Shown here: positions 53,857 through 62,911 of the stretch, piece by piece
Layout of the letters: every line of letters starts with the position of its first letter
Position numbering within the stretch: the first letter of the stretch is position 1
DNA from: Chryseobacterium gleum
Lineage (GTDB): Bacteria > Bacteroidota > Bacteroidia > Flavobacteriales_D > Crocinitomicaceae
Assembly (NCBI GenBank): GCA_945897805.1
Contig: CAMDFX010000003.1
Coordinates: forward strand, 1-64,000
Reading direction: 5' to 3'
DNA: 64,000 bases
Notes under the pieces: model-generated
Seen by the model: only the letters and a program-made list of their open reading frames with translations
Database searches by the model: none
Told to the model about the DNA's origin: nothing
Program-made: the position numbers and the translations under genes

Positions 53857-54438
53857 TTACAGTTTAAATGTTAATCCAAAATTAGCCAAAGCTAAACCAT
53901 AACCCACTTCTGCATAGGCTCCTACGTTGTCAGAAAACATATAACGTCCACCAACAAAAAATTGATATCCAAATGGCGTTCCTAGCGAAACATTGTAGTT
54001 TGTTGCATTGAAGGATGGATCTTCAGATTTCCAATTGTAGCTGTATTTCAAAAATCCAAGACCAATACCGACATAAGGATCAAAATTGTCATTTCGCAAA
54101 GAAAAATGATATGCACCTCTGGCCATAATAGACAATGTGGTCCATCTGTAGGAGTAGTCGTAATTGTTTCCGCTGATCCACTTTGCCCCATAGCTAGAGT
54201 AAGAAATAGCAGCACCAACGCCAAAATGATCAGTTACAGCTCTTTCGTAACTGGCGCTTGCAGGTCCAAAACCAGAAAATTTGTAGCCAGTGTTTGTTTG
54301 GTATGCGGATAGCAATCTGCCGTACCCAAATCCAAATCCATATCCGGCTTGTAAAAAATTGTCTTCCTTTTCAAATGCTTGTGCATTTACTTGCTGAATC
54401 GATACAGAAATCGATAAAATCAATAGAATTTTTCTCAT
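53857..54438 (-). CDS. Outer-membrane beta-barrel protein (OmpA/OmpX-like fold)
   Basis: The 193-residue protein has a signal peptide (ILLILSISVSIQQVNAQ) followed by an eight-strand barrel (FLQAGYGFGFGYGRLL, HFGVGAAISYSS, FDPYVGIGLGFLKYSY, NVGAYAEVGYGLALANFGLTFKL), as in small porin-like proteins of this phylum. It is the first gene of an operon with a second barrel and a lipoprotein. Its promoter region is shared with the divergent XRE gene and carries TTTAGTT words between the -7 box and the start, so repression by that regulator is likely. Confidence 0.85.
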   Translation of the reverse strand: MRKILLILSISVSIQQVNAQAFEKEDNFLQAGYGFGFGYGRLLSAYQTNTGYKFSGFGPASASYERAVTDHFGVGAAISYSSYGAKWISGNNYDYSYRWTTLSIMARGAYHFSLRNDNFDPYVGIGLGFLKYSYNWKSEDPSFNATNYNVSLGTPFGYQFFVGGRYMFSDNVGAYAEVGYGLALANFGLTFKL

Positions 54439-54458
54439 AATAATAAATTTTAGTTGGA

Positions 54459-54466
54459 CAAATATA
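54459..54466 (-). promoter_or_regulatory. -7 element TATATTTG of the barrel operon
   Basis: On the minus strand TATATTTG lies 21 bp before the ATG at 54438. A TTTTAGTT word sits just downstream of it and the AAACTAAA/TTTAGTTT inverted repeat just upstream. Confidence 0.5.
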
Positions 54467-54477
54467 AATAAAATCCA

Positions 54478-54501
54478 AAACTAAACATATATATTTAGTT
54501 T
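54478..54501. promoter_or_regulatory. AAACTAAA-N8-TTTAGTTT operator candidate
   Basis: A perfect 8-bp inverted repeat with 8-bp spacing lies in the 85-bp region between the divergent barrel operon and the XRE gene. The size and symmetry fit a homodimeric HTH repressor. Confidence 0.55.
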
Positions 54502-54508
54502 AAAATGT

Positions 54509-54525
54509 AAATTCCTTAGGAATTT
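54509..54525. promoter_or_regulatory. AAATTCC-TTA-GGAATTT palindrome at the XRE start
   Basis: A perfect 7-bp palindrome overlaps the ribosome-binding region of the XRE gene (GGAATTT, 8 bp before the ATG at 54533). It may hide the ribosome site in mRNA or bind the regulator for autocontrol. Confidence 0.5.
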
Positions 54526-54532
54526 GGCAGTC

Positions 54533-54766
54533 ATGGACAAGTCTGAATTTAATAAACGCCTAGGATTATTGATTCGCCAAAAAAGAATTGAAAAAGGATT
54601 AACTCAATTAGAATTGGCAGATGCAATGAATTTAGATTATCAATATATTTCTAGAATGGAAAGAGGATTAATTTCACCAACCCTTTTTTGGATGACAAAA
54701 TTGGTTTCAGCTTTAGATATTCCCTTTTCAGAACTTATAAACGAATTTGAAGAAACAGTAAAATAA
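54533..54766 (+). CDS. XRE-family transcriptional regulator
   Basis: The protein has 77 residues from the ATG at 54533 (a TTG at 54524 is less likely). It is a single Cro/C1-type HTH: FNKRLGLLIRQKRIEKGLTQLELADAMNLDYQYISRMERGLISPT. LTQLELADAMN is helix 2 and YQYISRMERG the recognition helix. There is no effector domain. It is divergent from the outer-membrane operon, and palindromes lie in the shared 85-bp promoter, so it most likely represses that operon and itself. Confidence 0.88.
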   Translation: MDKSEFNKRLGLLIRQKRIEKGLTQLELADAMNLDYQYISRMERGLISPTLFWMTKLVSALDIPFSELINEFEETVK

Positions 54767-54825
54767 GAATTTGATGCTGTTCTAAAGTGCAAGTGCAAAT
54801 ATTTATATTTCTTTTTGTAATAAAA

Positions 54826-54858
54826 AAACCGATTAAGAACTAAATCCTAACCGGTTTT
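54826..54858. terminator. Bidirectional hairpin between XRE gene and accA
   Basis: AAAACCG (54826-54832) and CGGTTTT (54852-54858) form the outer stem, with A-runs and T-runs on both sides, between convergent genes. Confidence 0.65.
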
Positions 54859-54865
54859 AAATTTT

Positions 54866-54949
54866 TATAAATGGATTGTTAGATTTTTAGATAATTGGAT
54901 TATCGGAACGTCCAAAAATCAAACAATCCAATAATCCAAAAATCCAACC
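54866..54949. repeat. Inverted AAAAATCC-type repeat between convergent genes
   Basis: The left part (GATTGTTAGATTTTTAGAT, near 54875) and the right part (CGTCCAAAAATC near 54909, AATAATCCAAAAATCCAA at about 54930-54947) are imperfect inverted copies. The same words occur at 2261-2420 and 57012-57180. Confidence 0.55.
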
Positions 54950-54953
54950 TCTC

Positions 54954-55907
54954 TTATTCCCAAACCCCCATCGCGCAAAACTTATCTATTCGATCGTTGA
55001 TGCGTTTTTCTGGAGCGATTGCTTTCAGTTCGTTCAAGTAATTTTTGATATTTTCTTTCACAATTCCAAACATTTCTTCTTGACTTCTGTGTGCACCGTT
55101 CAAAGGTTCGATGATCACTTCGTCAACTAGTTTGTTGTTTTTCATGTCTGTAGAAGTCAATCTTAGCGCTTCAGCGGCAGTTTCTTTGAATTCCCAGCTT
55201 CTCCAAAGAATGGAAGAGCAAGATTCAGGAGAAATTACGGAATACCAAGTGTTTTCTAACATGACCACTTTGTCACCAACACCAATTCCCAAGGCACCAC
55301 CAGATGCACCTTCACCGATGATGATACAAATTACAGGCACTTTCAAACGCATCATTTCGTAGATATTGCGCGCAATTGCTTCGCCTTGTCCACGTTCTTC
55401 AGCTTCTAATCCTGGAAACGCGCCTGGAGTGTCGATGAAAGTAACGATTGGTTTACCGAATTTCTCGGCTAATTTCATCAATCTCAATGCTTTTCTGTAT
55501 CCTTCAGGATTCGGCATACCGAAATTTCTGTATTGACGCATTTTGGTGTTGATGCCTTTTTGTTGTCCGATAAACATGACAGTTTCACCATCCAACAAAC
55601 CAAAACCGCCAATCATGGCTTTGTCGTCTTTCACATTTCTATCGCCGTGAAGTTCTTGAAAAGTATTGTCTGAAATGGCGTTGATATATGCCAAAGAATA
55701 AGGACGATCCGGGTGACGAGACATTTGTACACGTTGCCACGGAGTCAATCCTGCGAAAATTTCTTTGGTTTTTTCTGCTAATTTTTGTTGTAAAGCATGG
55801 ACTTTATCTGCCATATCGACATCTGTTGAATCTCCAATTTCTTTGGTTTGAGCGATTTGCTCTTCCAATGCTTTTAACGGTTCTTCAAAATCTAAATAAG
55901 TTGACAT
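54954..55907 (-). CDS. accA: Acetyl-CoA carboxylase carboxyltransferase subunit alpha
   Basis: The 317-residue subunit forms, with AccD, the transferase that makes malonyl-CoA for fatty-acid synthesis. The start at 55907 gives [18 protein letters not shown]; an upstream ATG at 55949 is less likely. Family motifs are [75 protein letters not shown] and [14 protein letters not shown]. Length is typical. It is a single-gene unit convergent with the XRE gene. Confidence 0.96.
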   Translation of the reverse strand: MSTYLDFEEPLKALEEQIAQTKEIGDSTDVDMADKVHALQQKLAEKTKEIFAGLTPWQRVQMSRHPDRPYSLAYINAISDNTFQELHGDRNVKDDKAMIGGFGLLDGETVMFIGQQKGINTKMRQYRNFGMPNPEGYRKALRLMKLAEKFGKPIVTFIDTPGAFPGLEAEERGQGEAIARNIYEMMRLKVPVICIIIGEGASGGALGIGVGDKVVMLENTWYSVISPESCSSILWRSWEFKETAAEALRLTSTDMKNNKLVDEVIIEPLNGAHRSQEEMFGIVKENIKNYLNELKAIAPEKRINDRIDKFCAMGVWE

Positions 55908-56050
55908 ATAAATTCTATTTGGGTGGCGAAAGTTACGAAAATACTTCATTTGAATTTCAAAAATGGAGAGAAATTACACGCTTTGGTATCATTTTAAAGG
56001 AATATTTATAAATAATTGTGAATCATTGTTTTGAAATTTATCGATTTTCC

Positions 56051-56078
56051 TCCCCCTTGGTCCCCCTCCCAAGGGGGA
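56051..56078. repeat. G/C-rich hairpin upstream of ispE
   Basis: TCCCCCTTGG (56051-56060) pairs with CCAAGGGGGA (56069-56078) around an 8-nt loop. It is strikingly GC-rich for this sequence and resembles dispersed CCCCCTTGG elements I know from other Bacteroidota. It lies 126 bp before the ispE start. Confidence 0.7.
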
Positions 56079-56203
56079 AATGTTTAAAATCAATTATTTG
56101 TAAATTATTTTCATTTTTTTTTATTACAAGATTTAGGGGTTGAATTTTCTTTTCAATTTACTTAAAATCAAAACGAAATGATAATTCTCCTTATCTTTAT
56201 ACC

Positions 56204-57013
56204 ATGATTTTATTTCCTCCTTGTAAGATAAATTTAGGATTGCACATTCTCAACAAAAGGGCGGATGGTTTCCACAATTTGGATACTTTGATGTATCAAT
56301 TGCCATTTACGGATGTGTTGGAGATCATTCCTTCAGATAATTTTGTTTTTCAATCTACAGGTTTGGAAATTCCTGGGGATGAGAATAATAATTTGTGCAT
56401 CAAGGCTTTTGAGTTGATTCGTTCTCATTATGAGATTCCGAATGTGACGATTCATTTGCACAAAATCATTCCGATGGGCGGTGGTTTAGGCGGCGGTTCT
56501 TCTAACGCTTCTGCCGTTTTGAAAGGATTAAATGCGCTTTTTAGCTTGAATTTATCGACGGAAAATCTACAAAATTTAGCTGCTCAATTGGGTAGCGATT
56601 GTCCGCTGTTTATCAAAGAAAATCCACAAATTGCCCAAGGAATGGGGGAGATTCTATCTGATTTCGAATTGGATTTATCGACATATTACTTAAAATTGGT
56701 AAATGTTGGCATTCATGTCAGCACGAAAGAAGCGTTTTCCAAAGTGCAGTTTTACGATCATTTTCAATCAATTGTCGACATCGTTTCGCATCCGGTTGAG
56801 CGTTGGAAAAATTTACTCAAAAATGATTTTGAAAATTCTGTTTTTGAATATCACCCGAGCTTGCTTGAAGTGAAACAAAAACTATACGACGAAGGAGCAA
56901 TCTACGCCTCCATGTCTGGCAGTGGCTCCACGATGTACGCCATTTATGAGATTGAGCCTAGTTTGACTTTTCACGAAGAATTGGGAGTTTTTGAGAAGAT
57001 TGTGAAGCTTTGA
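56204..57013 (+). CDS. ispE: 4-diphosphocytidyl-2-C-methyl-D-erythritol kinase
   Basis: The 269-residue GHMP kinase phosphorylates CDP-ME in the MEP route to isoprenoids. Motifs are CKINLGLHILNKRADGFHNL, the ATP loop PMGGGLGGGSSNASAVLKGLN, LGSDCPLFI and the C-terminal SMSGSGSTMYAIYE. The length is a little short for the family (about 280-290) but complete. It is followed by an inverted-repeat region and then a convergent gene. Start at 56204 is the only ATG that fits the family N-terminus. Confidence 0.95.
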   Translation: MILFPPCKINLGLHILNKRADGFHNLDTLMYQLPFTDVLEIIPSDNFVFQSTGLEIPGDENNNLCIKAFELIRSHYEIPNVTIHLHKIIPMGGGLGGGSSNASAVLKGLNALFSLNLSTENLQNLAAQLGSDCPLFIKENPQIAQGMGEILSDFELDLSTYYLKLVNVGIHVSTKEAFSKVQFYDHFQSIVDIVSHPVERWKNLLKNDFENSVFEYHPSLLEVKQKLYDEGAIYASMSGSGSTMYAIYEIEPSLTFHEELGVFEKIVKL

Positions 57014-57178
57014 TTGTTAGATTGTTGGATTGATAGATTAATGGATTGTTAGATTGTTGGATTTTTAGATTATTCGACTCACTTCTTAGCTGACTTCGTC
57101 TGTGTGAGATTTTTTAAATGTACAGCAAAAGTTTTTTGCAGACAGAACATCTGTCCAAAAATCCAAATATCCAATAAT
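57012..57178. repeat. Inverted repeat region between ispE and the FG-GAP gene
   Basis: GATTGTTGGATTTTTAGATT (about 57052-57071) faces GTCCAAAAATCCAAATATCC (57153-57172). TCTGTCCAAAAATCCA at 57150-57165 is the exact reverse complement of 2260-2275. Several GATTGTTAGATT words precede it. The region lies between convergent genes. Confidence 0.6.
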
Positions 57179-59458
57179 CTACCTTTGAATTACCAATTTT
57201 CGAAATTCAATGCTCTCAGAATCGTTCATCAGTATTTTCACAAAATAAACACCATTTTCTGTTTCGAAATCGAAATTTGCCTTTCCTAGATTCACATTTA
57301 GATTTAAATTCTCATATACAATCCGCCCATTCGCATCCAAAATAATCAAATCAATCTTTGAAATATTTTCATCTTGAAAAAGTAAGGTGAATGCATCTTT
57401 TCCTGGGTTTGGGAACAAAATAATTTCATTTGTTTTTGTCAAGTCTTCCAAGCTTGAAGTGCTGATTGGATTGTGTTCAAAATGCATCACTCCGCCTAAA
57501 TCACCGCCAACAAATAGATTTAAGTTGCCGTCTTGGTCGATGTCGTTTACATAAAATGAACTGTAATTTTCGACATGAATTCCTCTAAACTCATCAGAAA
57601 CTAAGTTGAAAATTTCGCCAGAATTCAGATGATTGTCGATGCCGTTGTAATAATGACATTTTCCGTCGCTTCCACCTAAAAATAGATTTGTGGTATCGTT
57701 GTATCGGAAAAAATGTGGCGCTGCATAACCCTCTGGCGTTGTCGGTGAAATATCAATTCCACCTAGCGTATCATTCACCAAACTAAATGATGGAATAGTG
57801 GCATTTCCGATGTTTTTGTAATACATGATTTCGCCCGTTTTCTTGCCTAAAAGCAAATCTAACAAACCATCGTTATCCAAATCAAACAATTGCGGAAAGC
57901 AGTATGAACTGGTTGTGATTATATTTCCTAAATTGTCAGTATAATTTTGAACCGGTGTCGCAAATTGAGCTGCAGCGCCTGAAGATGCAATATTTTGGTA
58001 AAAAACAACCGTTCCATTTTCAAGTCCTAAAAATAAATCTTTGTCACCATCTTGGTCGATATCTCCAAAAGTGGGGATGGTTCTCAAACCGTAAGATTGC
58101 GACAATAAATTCAGGTAATTGTTTTCAACAAAAGTGAAAAATGGGGCAGAAGGCGTTCCCGTATTTCGGTAATGACTCAAAGCACTTTCTTTCAATAAAG
58201 GTTCTTTGTAGCGGTAAAAATTCGCGACCAATAAATCTTCTTTTCCGTCTCCATTTTGATCAAAAAACACAGGAATTGAACCTACTCCATTTTCAATCAT
58301 GTCTTCTTGTAAAAAACTTTTAGACTTGAAGATGAAATTTGGCAATTCATTTGTTCCCAGGTTTTTGTAATACAAAATCCCTTTTTCGTTTTGAGAAACA
58401 CCTTTGGCATTGGCTCCTACAATCAAGTCTTTAATTTGATCGTGATCTACATCGACATAAAAACTTGCGGGGAATAATGTTAGTGCAGCTGGAGTGGTGT
58501 TGCTCGGAAAATTTTCATCCTGAGAAATCATCGCAGAATTAGTATTTGGTGCCGTTCCACCGTTCACAACCAAAACCAAATTGTCGTGTGAAACATCGCC
58601 CAAAACTAAATCATAAACTCCTGAATTATCAATATCAATTGCCAAAATTGTTGAACCTGCATGTCGTTTTGTTTTTTGTGCGATTTCTTGTTCAAATGGA
58701 TTTTCATTTCCACTGGCTTTCTGTGGATCTGTCACATTCGGTGCATTACAAGGAGCAGTTGGGTCGTTTAAAATCAGTGAATTGTTGTTTGGATCTTCTG
58801 AAAATTTCCCCCAACATTCATTTTTCAACACAAAAACCAATGAATCGTTGTGACCATACAATTCCATGCTTTGATTTTGATGGTATTCAATTCTTTGACC
58901 TGAAATACTAAATGTTAAAATGTCGATGTCTGTATCAAAATCGACGTCAACATAAGCTGGAATGTCACTTGAACTGACATACAAATTGGTGTAACTACCG
59001 ATATAATCTGAGTACAAAAGATTGTAAATAAGTTGCCATTGCAAACCATTTGAAGCATTTCCAACATTTCGGTAAACTTTCACGCCTCCAATTCCATAGG
59101 TGAATAAATCATTTTTTCCATCACCGTCATAATCCAACAAAGCAGCCCTGTTTTTGGTATCTGATGGAAAATAAGTGTAAGCATTCTGAACGAATTTATA
59201 TTTTGGAGTTCCATTGATTGTAACCGTTTCAAAAAGTCTGATATTGTCTTTACTTCTGTCAAAAATGAATAAATCCATGTCGCCATCAAAATCGAAATCA
59301 ATGTCTGAAACTTGCACAAAATTCAAACCGCCAGCCCATGGAAAAAGCAAAGTGTCATTGCCTATTTTAACAGGAATAGAATCGTTGTAATCAAATTTAA
59401 ATTGACTAAAAGATTGAAATTGAATCAATAAGTAGATTCCAAAGAGGATTGTACGCAT
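57179..59458 (-). CDS. FG-GAP/VCBS-repeat secreted protein with T9SS tail
   Basis: The 759-residue protein has a signal peptide (ending QSFSQ) and at least six calcium-loop repeats of the FG-GAP/VCBS type (DFDFDGDMDLFIFD, DYDGDGKNDLFTYG, DQNGDGKEDLLVANF, DIDQDGDKDLFLGL, DLDNDGLLDLLLGK, DIDQDGNLNLFVGG), likely forming a beta-propeller. The last 80 residues are a type A T9SS sorting tail (LFPNPGKDAFTLLF, ending RKLVIQR). It is therefore exported through T9SS to the surface. Substrate or ligand unknown. It is a single-gene transcript. Confidence 0.88.
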   Translation of the reverse strand: MRTILFGIYLLIQFQSFSQFKFDYNDSIPVKIGNDTLLFPWAGGLNFVQVSDIDFDFDGDMDLFIFDRSKDNIRLFETVTINGTPKYKFVQNAYTYFPSDTKNRAALLDYDGDGKNDLFTYGIGGVKVYRNVGNASNGLQWQLIYNLLYSDYIGSYTNLYVSSSDIPAYVDVDFDTDIDILTFSISGQRIEYHQNQSMELYGHNDSLVFVLKNECWGKFSEDPNNNSLILNDPTAPCNAPNVTDPQKASGNENPFEQEIAQKTKRHAGSTILAIDIDNSGVYDLVLGDVSHDNLVLVVNGGTAPNTNSAMISQDENFPSNTTPAALTLFPASFYVDVDHDQIKDLIVGANAKGVSQNEKGILYYKNLGTNELPNFIFKSKSFLQEDMIENGVGSIPVFFDQNGDGKEDLLVANFYRYKEPLLKESALSHYRNTGTPSAPFFTFVENNYLNLLSQSYGLRTIPTFGDIDQDGDKDLFLGLENGTVVFYQNIASSGAAAQFATPVQNYTDNLGNIITTSSYCFPQLFDLDNDGLLDLLLGKKTGEIMYYKNIGNATIPSFSLVNDTLGGIDISPTTPEGYAAPHFFRYNDTTNLFLGGSDGKCHYYNGIDNHLNSGEIFNLVSDEFRGIHVENYSSFYVNDIDQDGNLNLFVGGDLGGVMHFEHNPISTSSLEDLTKTNEIILFPNPGKDAFTLLFQDENISKIDLIILDANGRIVYENLNLNVNLGKANFDFETENGVYFVKILMNDSESIEFRKLVIQR

Positions 59459-59547
59459 GTTTTTGAGTTTTACTTTTTAGTAATAGACGTGAAAATTGAC
59501 ATCAAAGTTTACCAGCTCGAAATTAAGGAATATATCATAAAAACCAC

Positions 59548-59555
59548 TATTTTTG
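59548..59555 (+). promoter_or_regulatory. -7 element TATTTTTG of the DUF4886 gene
   Basis: TAttTTTG followed by CAAC lies 20 bp before the ATG at 59575. Confidence 0.5.
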
Positions 59556-59574
59556 CAACTAAATCAATTCAATT

Positions 59575-60567
59575 ATGGTAAAATTGCTGTTTAGTTTTGT
59601 GTTTTGTTTTTTGTTTAGCTTTTCATGGTCACAAAATGAAACAAGTGTACTTTTTATTGGCAACAGTTTTACTTTTATGAATAGTATGCCTTTCATGTTT
59701 AGGGATATAGCGGAGTCGCAAGGAAAAAAAATCTTTGTTGATACGGTAGTTGAAGGCGGAAAAGATTTCGATTATCACGCGCACAGCGAAGAGACTTATC
59801 GCGCAATCAAATCCAGAAAATGGGATTATGTTATCATCCAAGGTCATAGCAATGAATTGGCGCAACCTGAGTCGATTGTGAACAAAAACAGTTTGCCTTT
59901 TGCCAAGCAAATTGTAGACAGTATTCGAGCAAACAGCGCTTGCACACAGGTGGTTTTGTACATGACTTGGGGCTATAAAAATGGAAATCCAAAATGGAGT
60001 GCTGTTGCCAATTATGATTCTATGCAAGCGCGAATTACCAATCAATATATGCGTTTTGCTGATTTATTGAATGCTAGAATTGCCCCTGTGGGTGAAGTTT
60101 GGAAAACCATCCGCAAAAATTATGCAGGGTTGAATTTGTATCATCCGGATAATATTCATCCTAGTTTTGAAGGTTCATATTTGATTTCTAGCACTTTCTT
60201 CACAACTATTTTCGGTGAATCTCCCATTGAGAACAAAGCAATCGTGGCTTTAACACCTGATGTCCGCAATATTATCGAATCAAACGTTTCACAAGTTGTG
60301 CTGAATAACCTGAACCAATGGAGATTTATTCAAAATTCTACGCAATTAAAATCAGGTTTTGATTTGGTGATCAATGGCAAAGATTTGCAAGTATACAACA
60401 CTTCAGAAAATGCTTCGTGGATTGAATGGAATTTTGGTGATGGTCAAATTTCAAGTGATGAAAATCCTGTTCACACATATAATGCACCAGGAACATATCG
60501 TTTTATTCAGAAAGTGAATATGCATTGTAAGTCACTTGAATTAATCAGGACGATTGAAATTAGATAG
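59575..60567 (+). CDS. Secreted SGNH-hydrolase-like (DUF4886) protein with PKD domain
   Basis: The 330-residue protein has a signal peptide (ending FSFSWS). Residues 23-215 match DUF4886 / SGNH hydrolases: VLFIGNSFT holds the catalytic Ser, KWDYVIIQGHSNE the second block, and DNIHPSFEGSYL the Asp-His pair. The C-terminal 80 residues are a PKD-type Ig fold (WNFGDGQISSDENPVHTYNAPGTY). Activity on esters or acetylated glycans is likely but not shown. The end is not a T9SS tail. Monocistronic with its own -7 box. Confidence 0.85.
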   Translation: MVKLLFSFVFCFLFSFSWSQNETSVLFIGNSFTFMNSMPFMFRDIAESQGKKIFVDTVVEGGKDFDYHAHSEETYRAIKSRKWDYVIIQGHSNELAQPESIVNKNSLPFAKQIVDSIRANSACTQVVLYMTWGYKNGNPKWSAVANYDSMQARITNQYMRFADLLNARIAPVGEVWKTIRKNYAGLNLYHPDNIHPSFEGSYLISSTFFTTIFGESPIENKAIVALTPDVRNIIESNVSQVVLNNLNQWRFIQNSTQLKSGFDLVINGKDLQVYNTSENASWIEWNFGDGQISSDENPVHTYNAPGTYRFIQKVNMHCKSLELIRTIEIR

Positions 60568-60676
60568 ATTGTGCTCACTTATTTTTTTCAAAATAAACCA
60601 AATTTTTTCCACTTTAAATGTGAATTTTCACATTTTTAAAGCCTAATTTCACTCTCATTTTTAATTTCACTCCACC

Positions 60677-62908
60677 ATGAATTTGATAAAACTTGGATTT
60701 TCAATTGTTTGTTTTGTTTTTACAGCGTTTTTATCAGATAGAAATTTTCTGTTGGCGCAACAAAATTTCAATGATTACAAAACTTTGGCATCTGTTGGTG
60801 TTATTCCCTCTGATTTTACGCAATTAACCTACGATAAAATCAAAGCAGATTTAAGCAAAGAAAGAACCAATTTAAAAGGGAAAAACGAGAAGATTTTTTT
60901 GGAAGGAATTCACTATTCGATAGACGAAATGTTGCATTCTGGTAGAGTAATTTATGGAGATGAAATTACTTCATATCTAAATGCTGTTGCACAAAAAATA
61001 TTGAAAGATGATGCAACCTTGCAGAAAGAGTTGCGATTTTATACGCTAAAATCTAATGTTTCCAATGCTTTTTCAACAGATCAAGGAATTGTTTTTGTCA
61101 CAACTGGATTGATTTCACAATTGACAAGTGAAGCGCAATTGGCTTTTATTTTGGCGCATGAAATTTCGCATTATACAGAAAAACATGTCGTTGAAACTTT
61201 TGATTGGAAAACAAAGACAGACAGAAGTGATCGCACGATTGAAAAGTTAAGTCAATACTCCAAAGAGAAGGAGTTTGACGCAGATAAAATTGGCTTGAAA
61301 ATGTATCATGCAGCTGGTTATTCCAAAGAGGAGATTTTACCAACTTTTGATGTATTGATGTTTTCCTATTTGCCTTTCGATGAAATTTCCCTTTCGAAAA
61401 CCTATTTTAATTCTGAGAATATGTTTATTCCTGAAAGTATGTTTTCTCTAGAAAAATATCCTATTAAGGCTGTTGAAGATGAAGATGATTCTAAAAGTTC
61501 TCATCCAAATATCAAAAAGAGAAAAGATGGTGCTGAAAAAGAACTAGAAAATATAGCTAATTGGGGAACGACTATTTACAGTTTAGGGGAACAGAGATTC
61601 AAGTATATTCGCAATATTGCGCGTTTTGAAAGCATTAGAAATGATGTGATTGATGTCAATTATGCAGATGCAATTTATTCAATTTTCTTGTTAGAAAAAG
61701 AATACCCAAATTCAATATATTTGCAAAGAATGAAAGCCAAATCTTGGCTAGGAATGGCGCAATTGAAAGAATTGAATAAGTTGAATTCCACTTTGCAAAA
61801 AACGGCTGATTATGAAGGTGAAATTGCTGAATTGCATTTTTTCTTGCGTAAATTAGATAAATTAGGATTGGTTACGTTGGCTTTGCGACAAGTGCAAGAC
61901 ATTAAAAAGCAGCAACCAAACGACAAAGAGATTCAATTGATTTGGGAGCGAATGGTTAAAACAACAACCATTACAGAAAAATTTGATTTGACTGCTTATT
62001 CAAGTTTAAAATTTGACGAAGCTAAAATTGAATTTGAAAAGTTCAAAGCAGACACCACGCAAAAAACTGAAAAATCAATTCAAAATTTGAGTAAATATGA
62101 AAAAATCAAGAAAAAGAAAAACCAGAATGATCCTTTAAATTTTGATGTTGAAAAGTTCTATTTATATGGTATTTCGGACATTATTAAATCTGAAGAATTT
62201 TTAACATCTTTCAATAAGTTTAAAAAAGAGTTAGACGAGAAAAAGTCTAAAGAGGAGAAGGAAGATTTATTGAGTCGAGCTGAACGCAGCAAAATGAACA
62301 AAAAGGAAGAAGAAAATCAAATTAAATGTGACGCACAAGATTTGATTTTTGTAGAACCACTTGTTTATAGATATAGACTCGGTCAAATCGCTAGGATTAA
62401 ATCTGAAAAACTGGGGGAAGATTTTGTTGAAATCATCGAAAGTACTTCCAAGGATTTGGATATGAATGTAACCATAATCAGCAGTTCAACTTTGAAGAGA
62501 TTGGGAACGCCTGGTTTCAATGAAAGAGCTGTTCTGTTGTCATATTTGCAACAAATAACGAATGAAGAAGACATCGATATTTTTCCAGTTGATTACAGTT
62601 TGCTAAGCGATATTCAAACAAATTATGGAACATCGAAAGTGATGTTTTCTATATTAGAGCATTCATATCAACCGCAATTTTCCGCTGTTTTATTTTCTTC
62701 GATTTTGTTTTTCCCTGCCGCATTGGTTGTATTCCCATTAAAAATAATGATGGGTAATGAAACAGATTTAAATGTGATTATCATGGACATCGACAAAGGC
62801 GGAATTGCAGGCGGAAAGTTTTACCACTACAAAGAGCCTTTGAGTAAATTATCTATCGGTGCTCATTTGTATGATGTATTGACGCAAGTAAAATCTAAAC
62901 CACTTTAA
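60677..62908 (+). CDS. M48-family metalloprotease
   Basis: The 743-residue protein begins with a hydrophobic segment (KLGFSIVCFVFTAFL), followed by a cleavage-like FLLAQ. The zinc protease core shows HExxH as H161-E162-x-x-H165 (AHEISHYTEKHV) and the third ligand E199 in KEFDADKIG. It resembles the BepA/Htpx-like M48 group with a long C-terminal extension containing TPR-like helices, charged Lys/Glu stretches and late hydrophobic strands (SAVLFSSILFFPAALVVFPL). It may process outer-membrane proteins. The next gene starts 3 bp later, so the barrel protein is its likely partner. Confidence 0.85.
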   Translation: MNLIKLGFSIVCFVFTAFLSDRNFLLAQQNFNDYKTLASVGVIPSDFTQLTYDKIKADLSKERTNLKGKNEKIFLEGIHYSIDEMLHSGRVIYGDEITSYLNAVAQKILKDDATLQKELRFYTLKSNVSNAFSTDQGIVFVTTGLISQLTSEAQLAFILAHEISHYTEKHVVETFDWKTKTDRSDRTIEKLSQYSKEKEFDADKIGLKMYHAAGYSKEEILPTFDVLMFSYLPFDEISLSKTYFNSENMFIPESMFSLEKYPIKAVEDEDDSKSSHPNIKKRKDGAEKELENIANWGTTIYSLGEQRFKYIRNIARFESIRNDVIDVNYADAIYSIFLLEKEYPNSIYLQRMKAKSWLGMAQLKELNKLNSTLQKTADYEGEIAELHFFLRKLDKLGLVTLALRQVQDIKKQQPNDKEIQLIWERMVKTTTITEKFDLTAYSSLKFDEAKIEFEKFKADTTQKTEKSIQNLSKYEKIKKKKNQNDPLNFDVEKFYLYGISDIIKSEEFLTSFNKFKKELDEKKSKEEKEDLLSRAERSKMNKKEEENQIKCDAQDLIFVEPLVYRYRLGQIARIKSEKLGEDFVEIIESTSKDLDMNVTIISSSTLKRLGTPGFNERAVLLSYLQQITNEEDIDIFPVDYSLLSDIQTNYGTSKVMFSILEHSYQPQFSAVLFSSILFFPAALVVFPLKIMMGNETDLNVIIMDIDKGGIAGGKFYHYKEPLSKLSIGAHLYDVLTQVKSKPL

Positions 62909-62911
62909 AAC

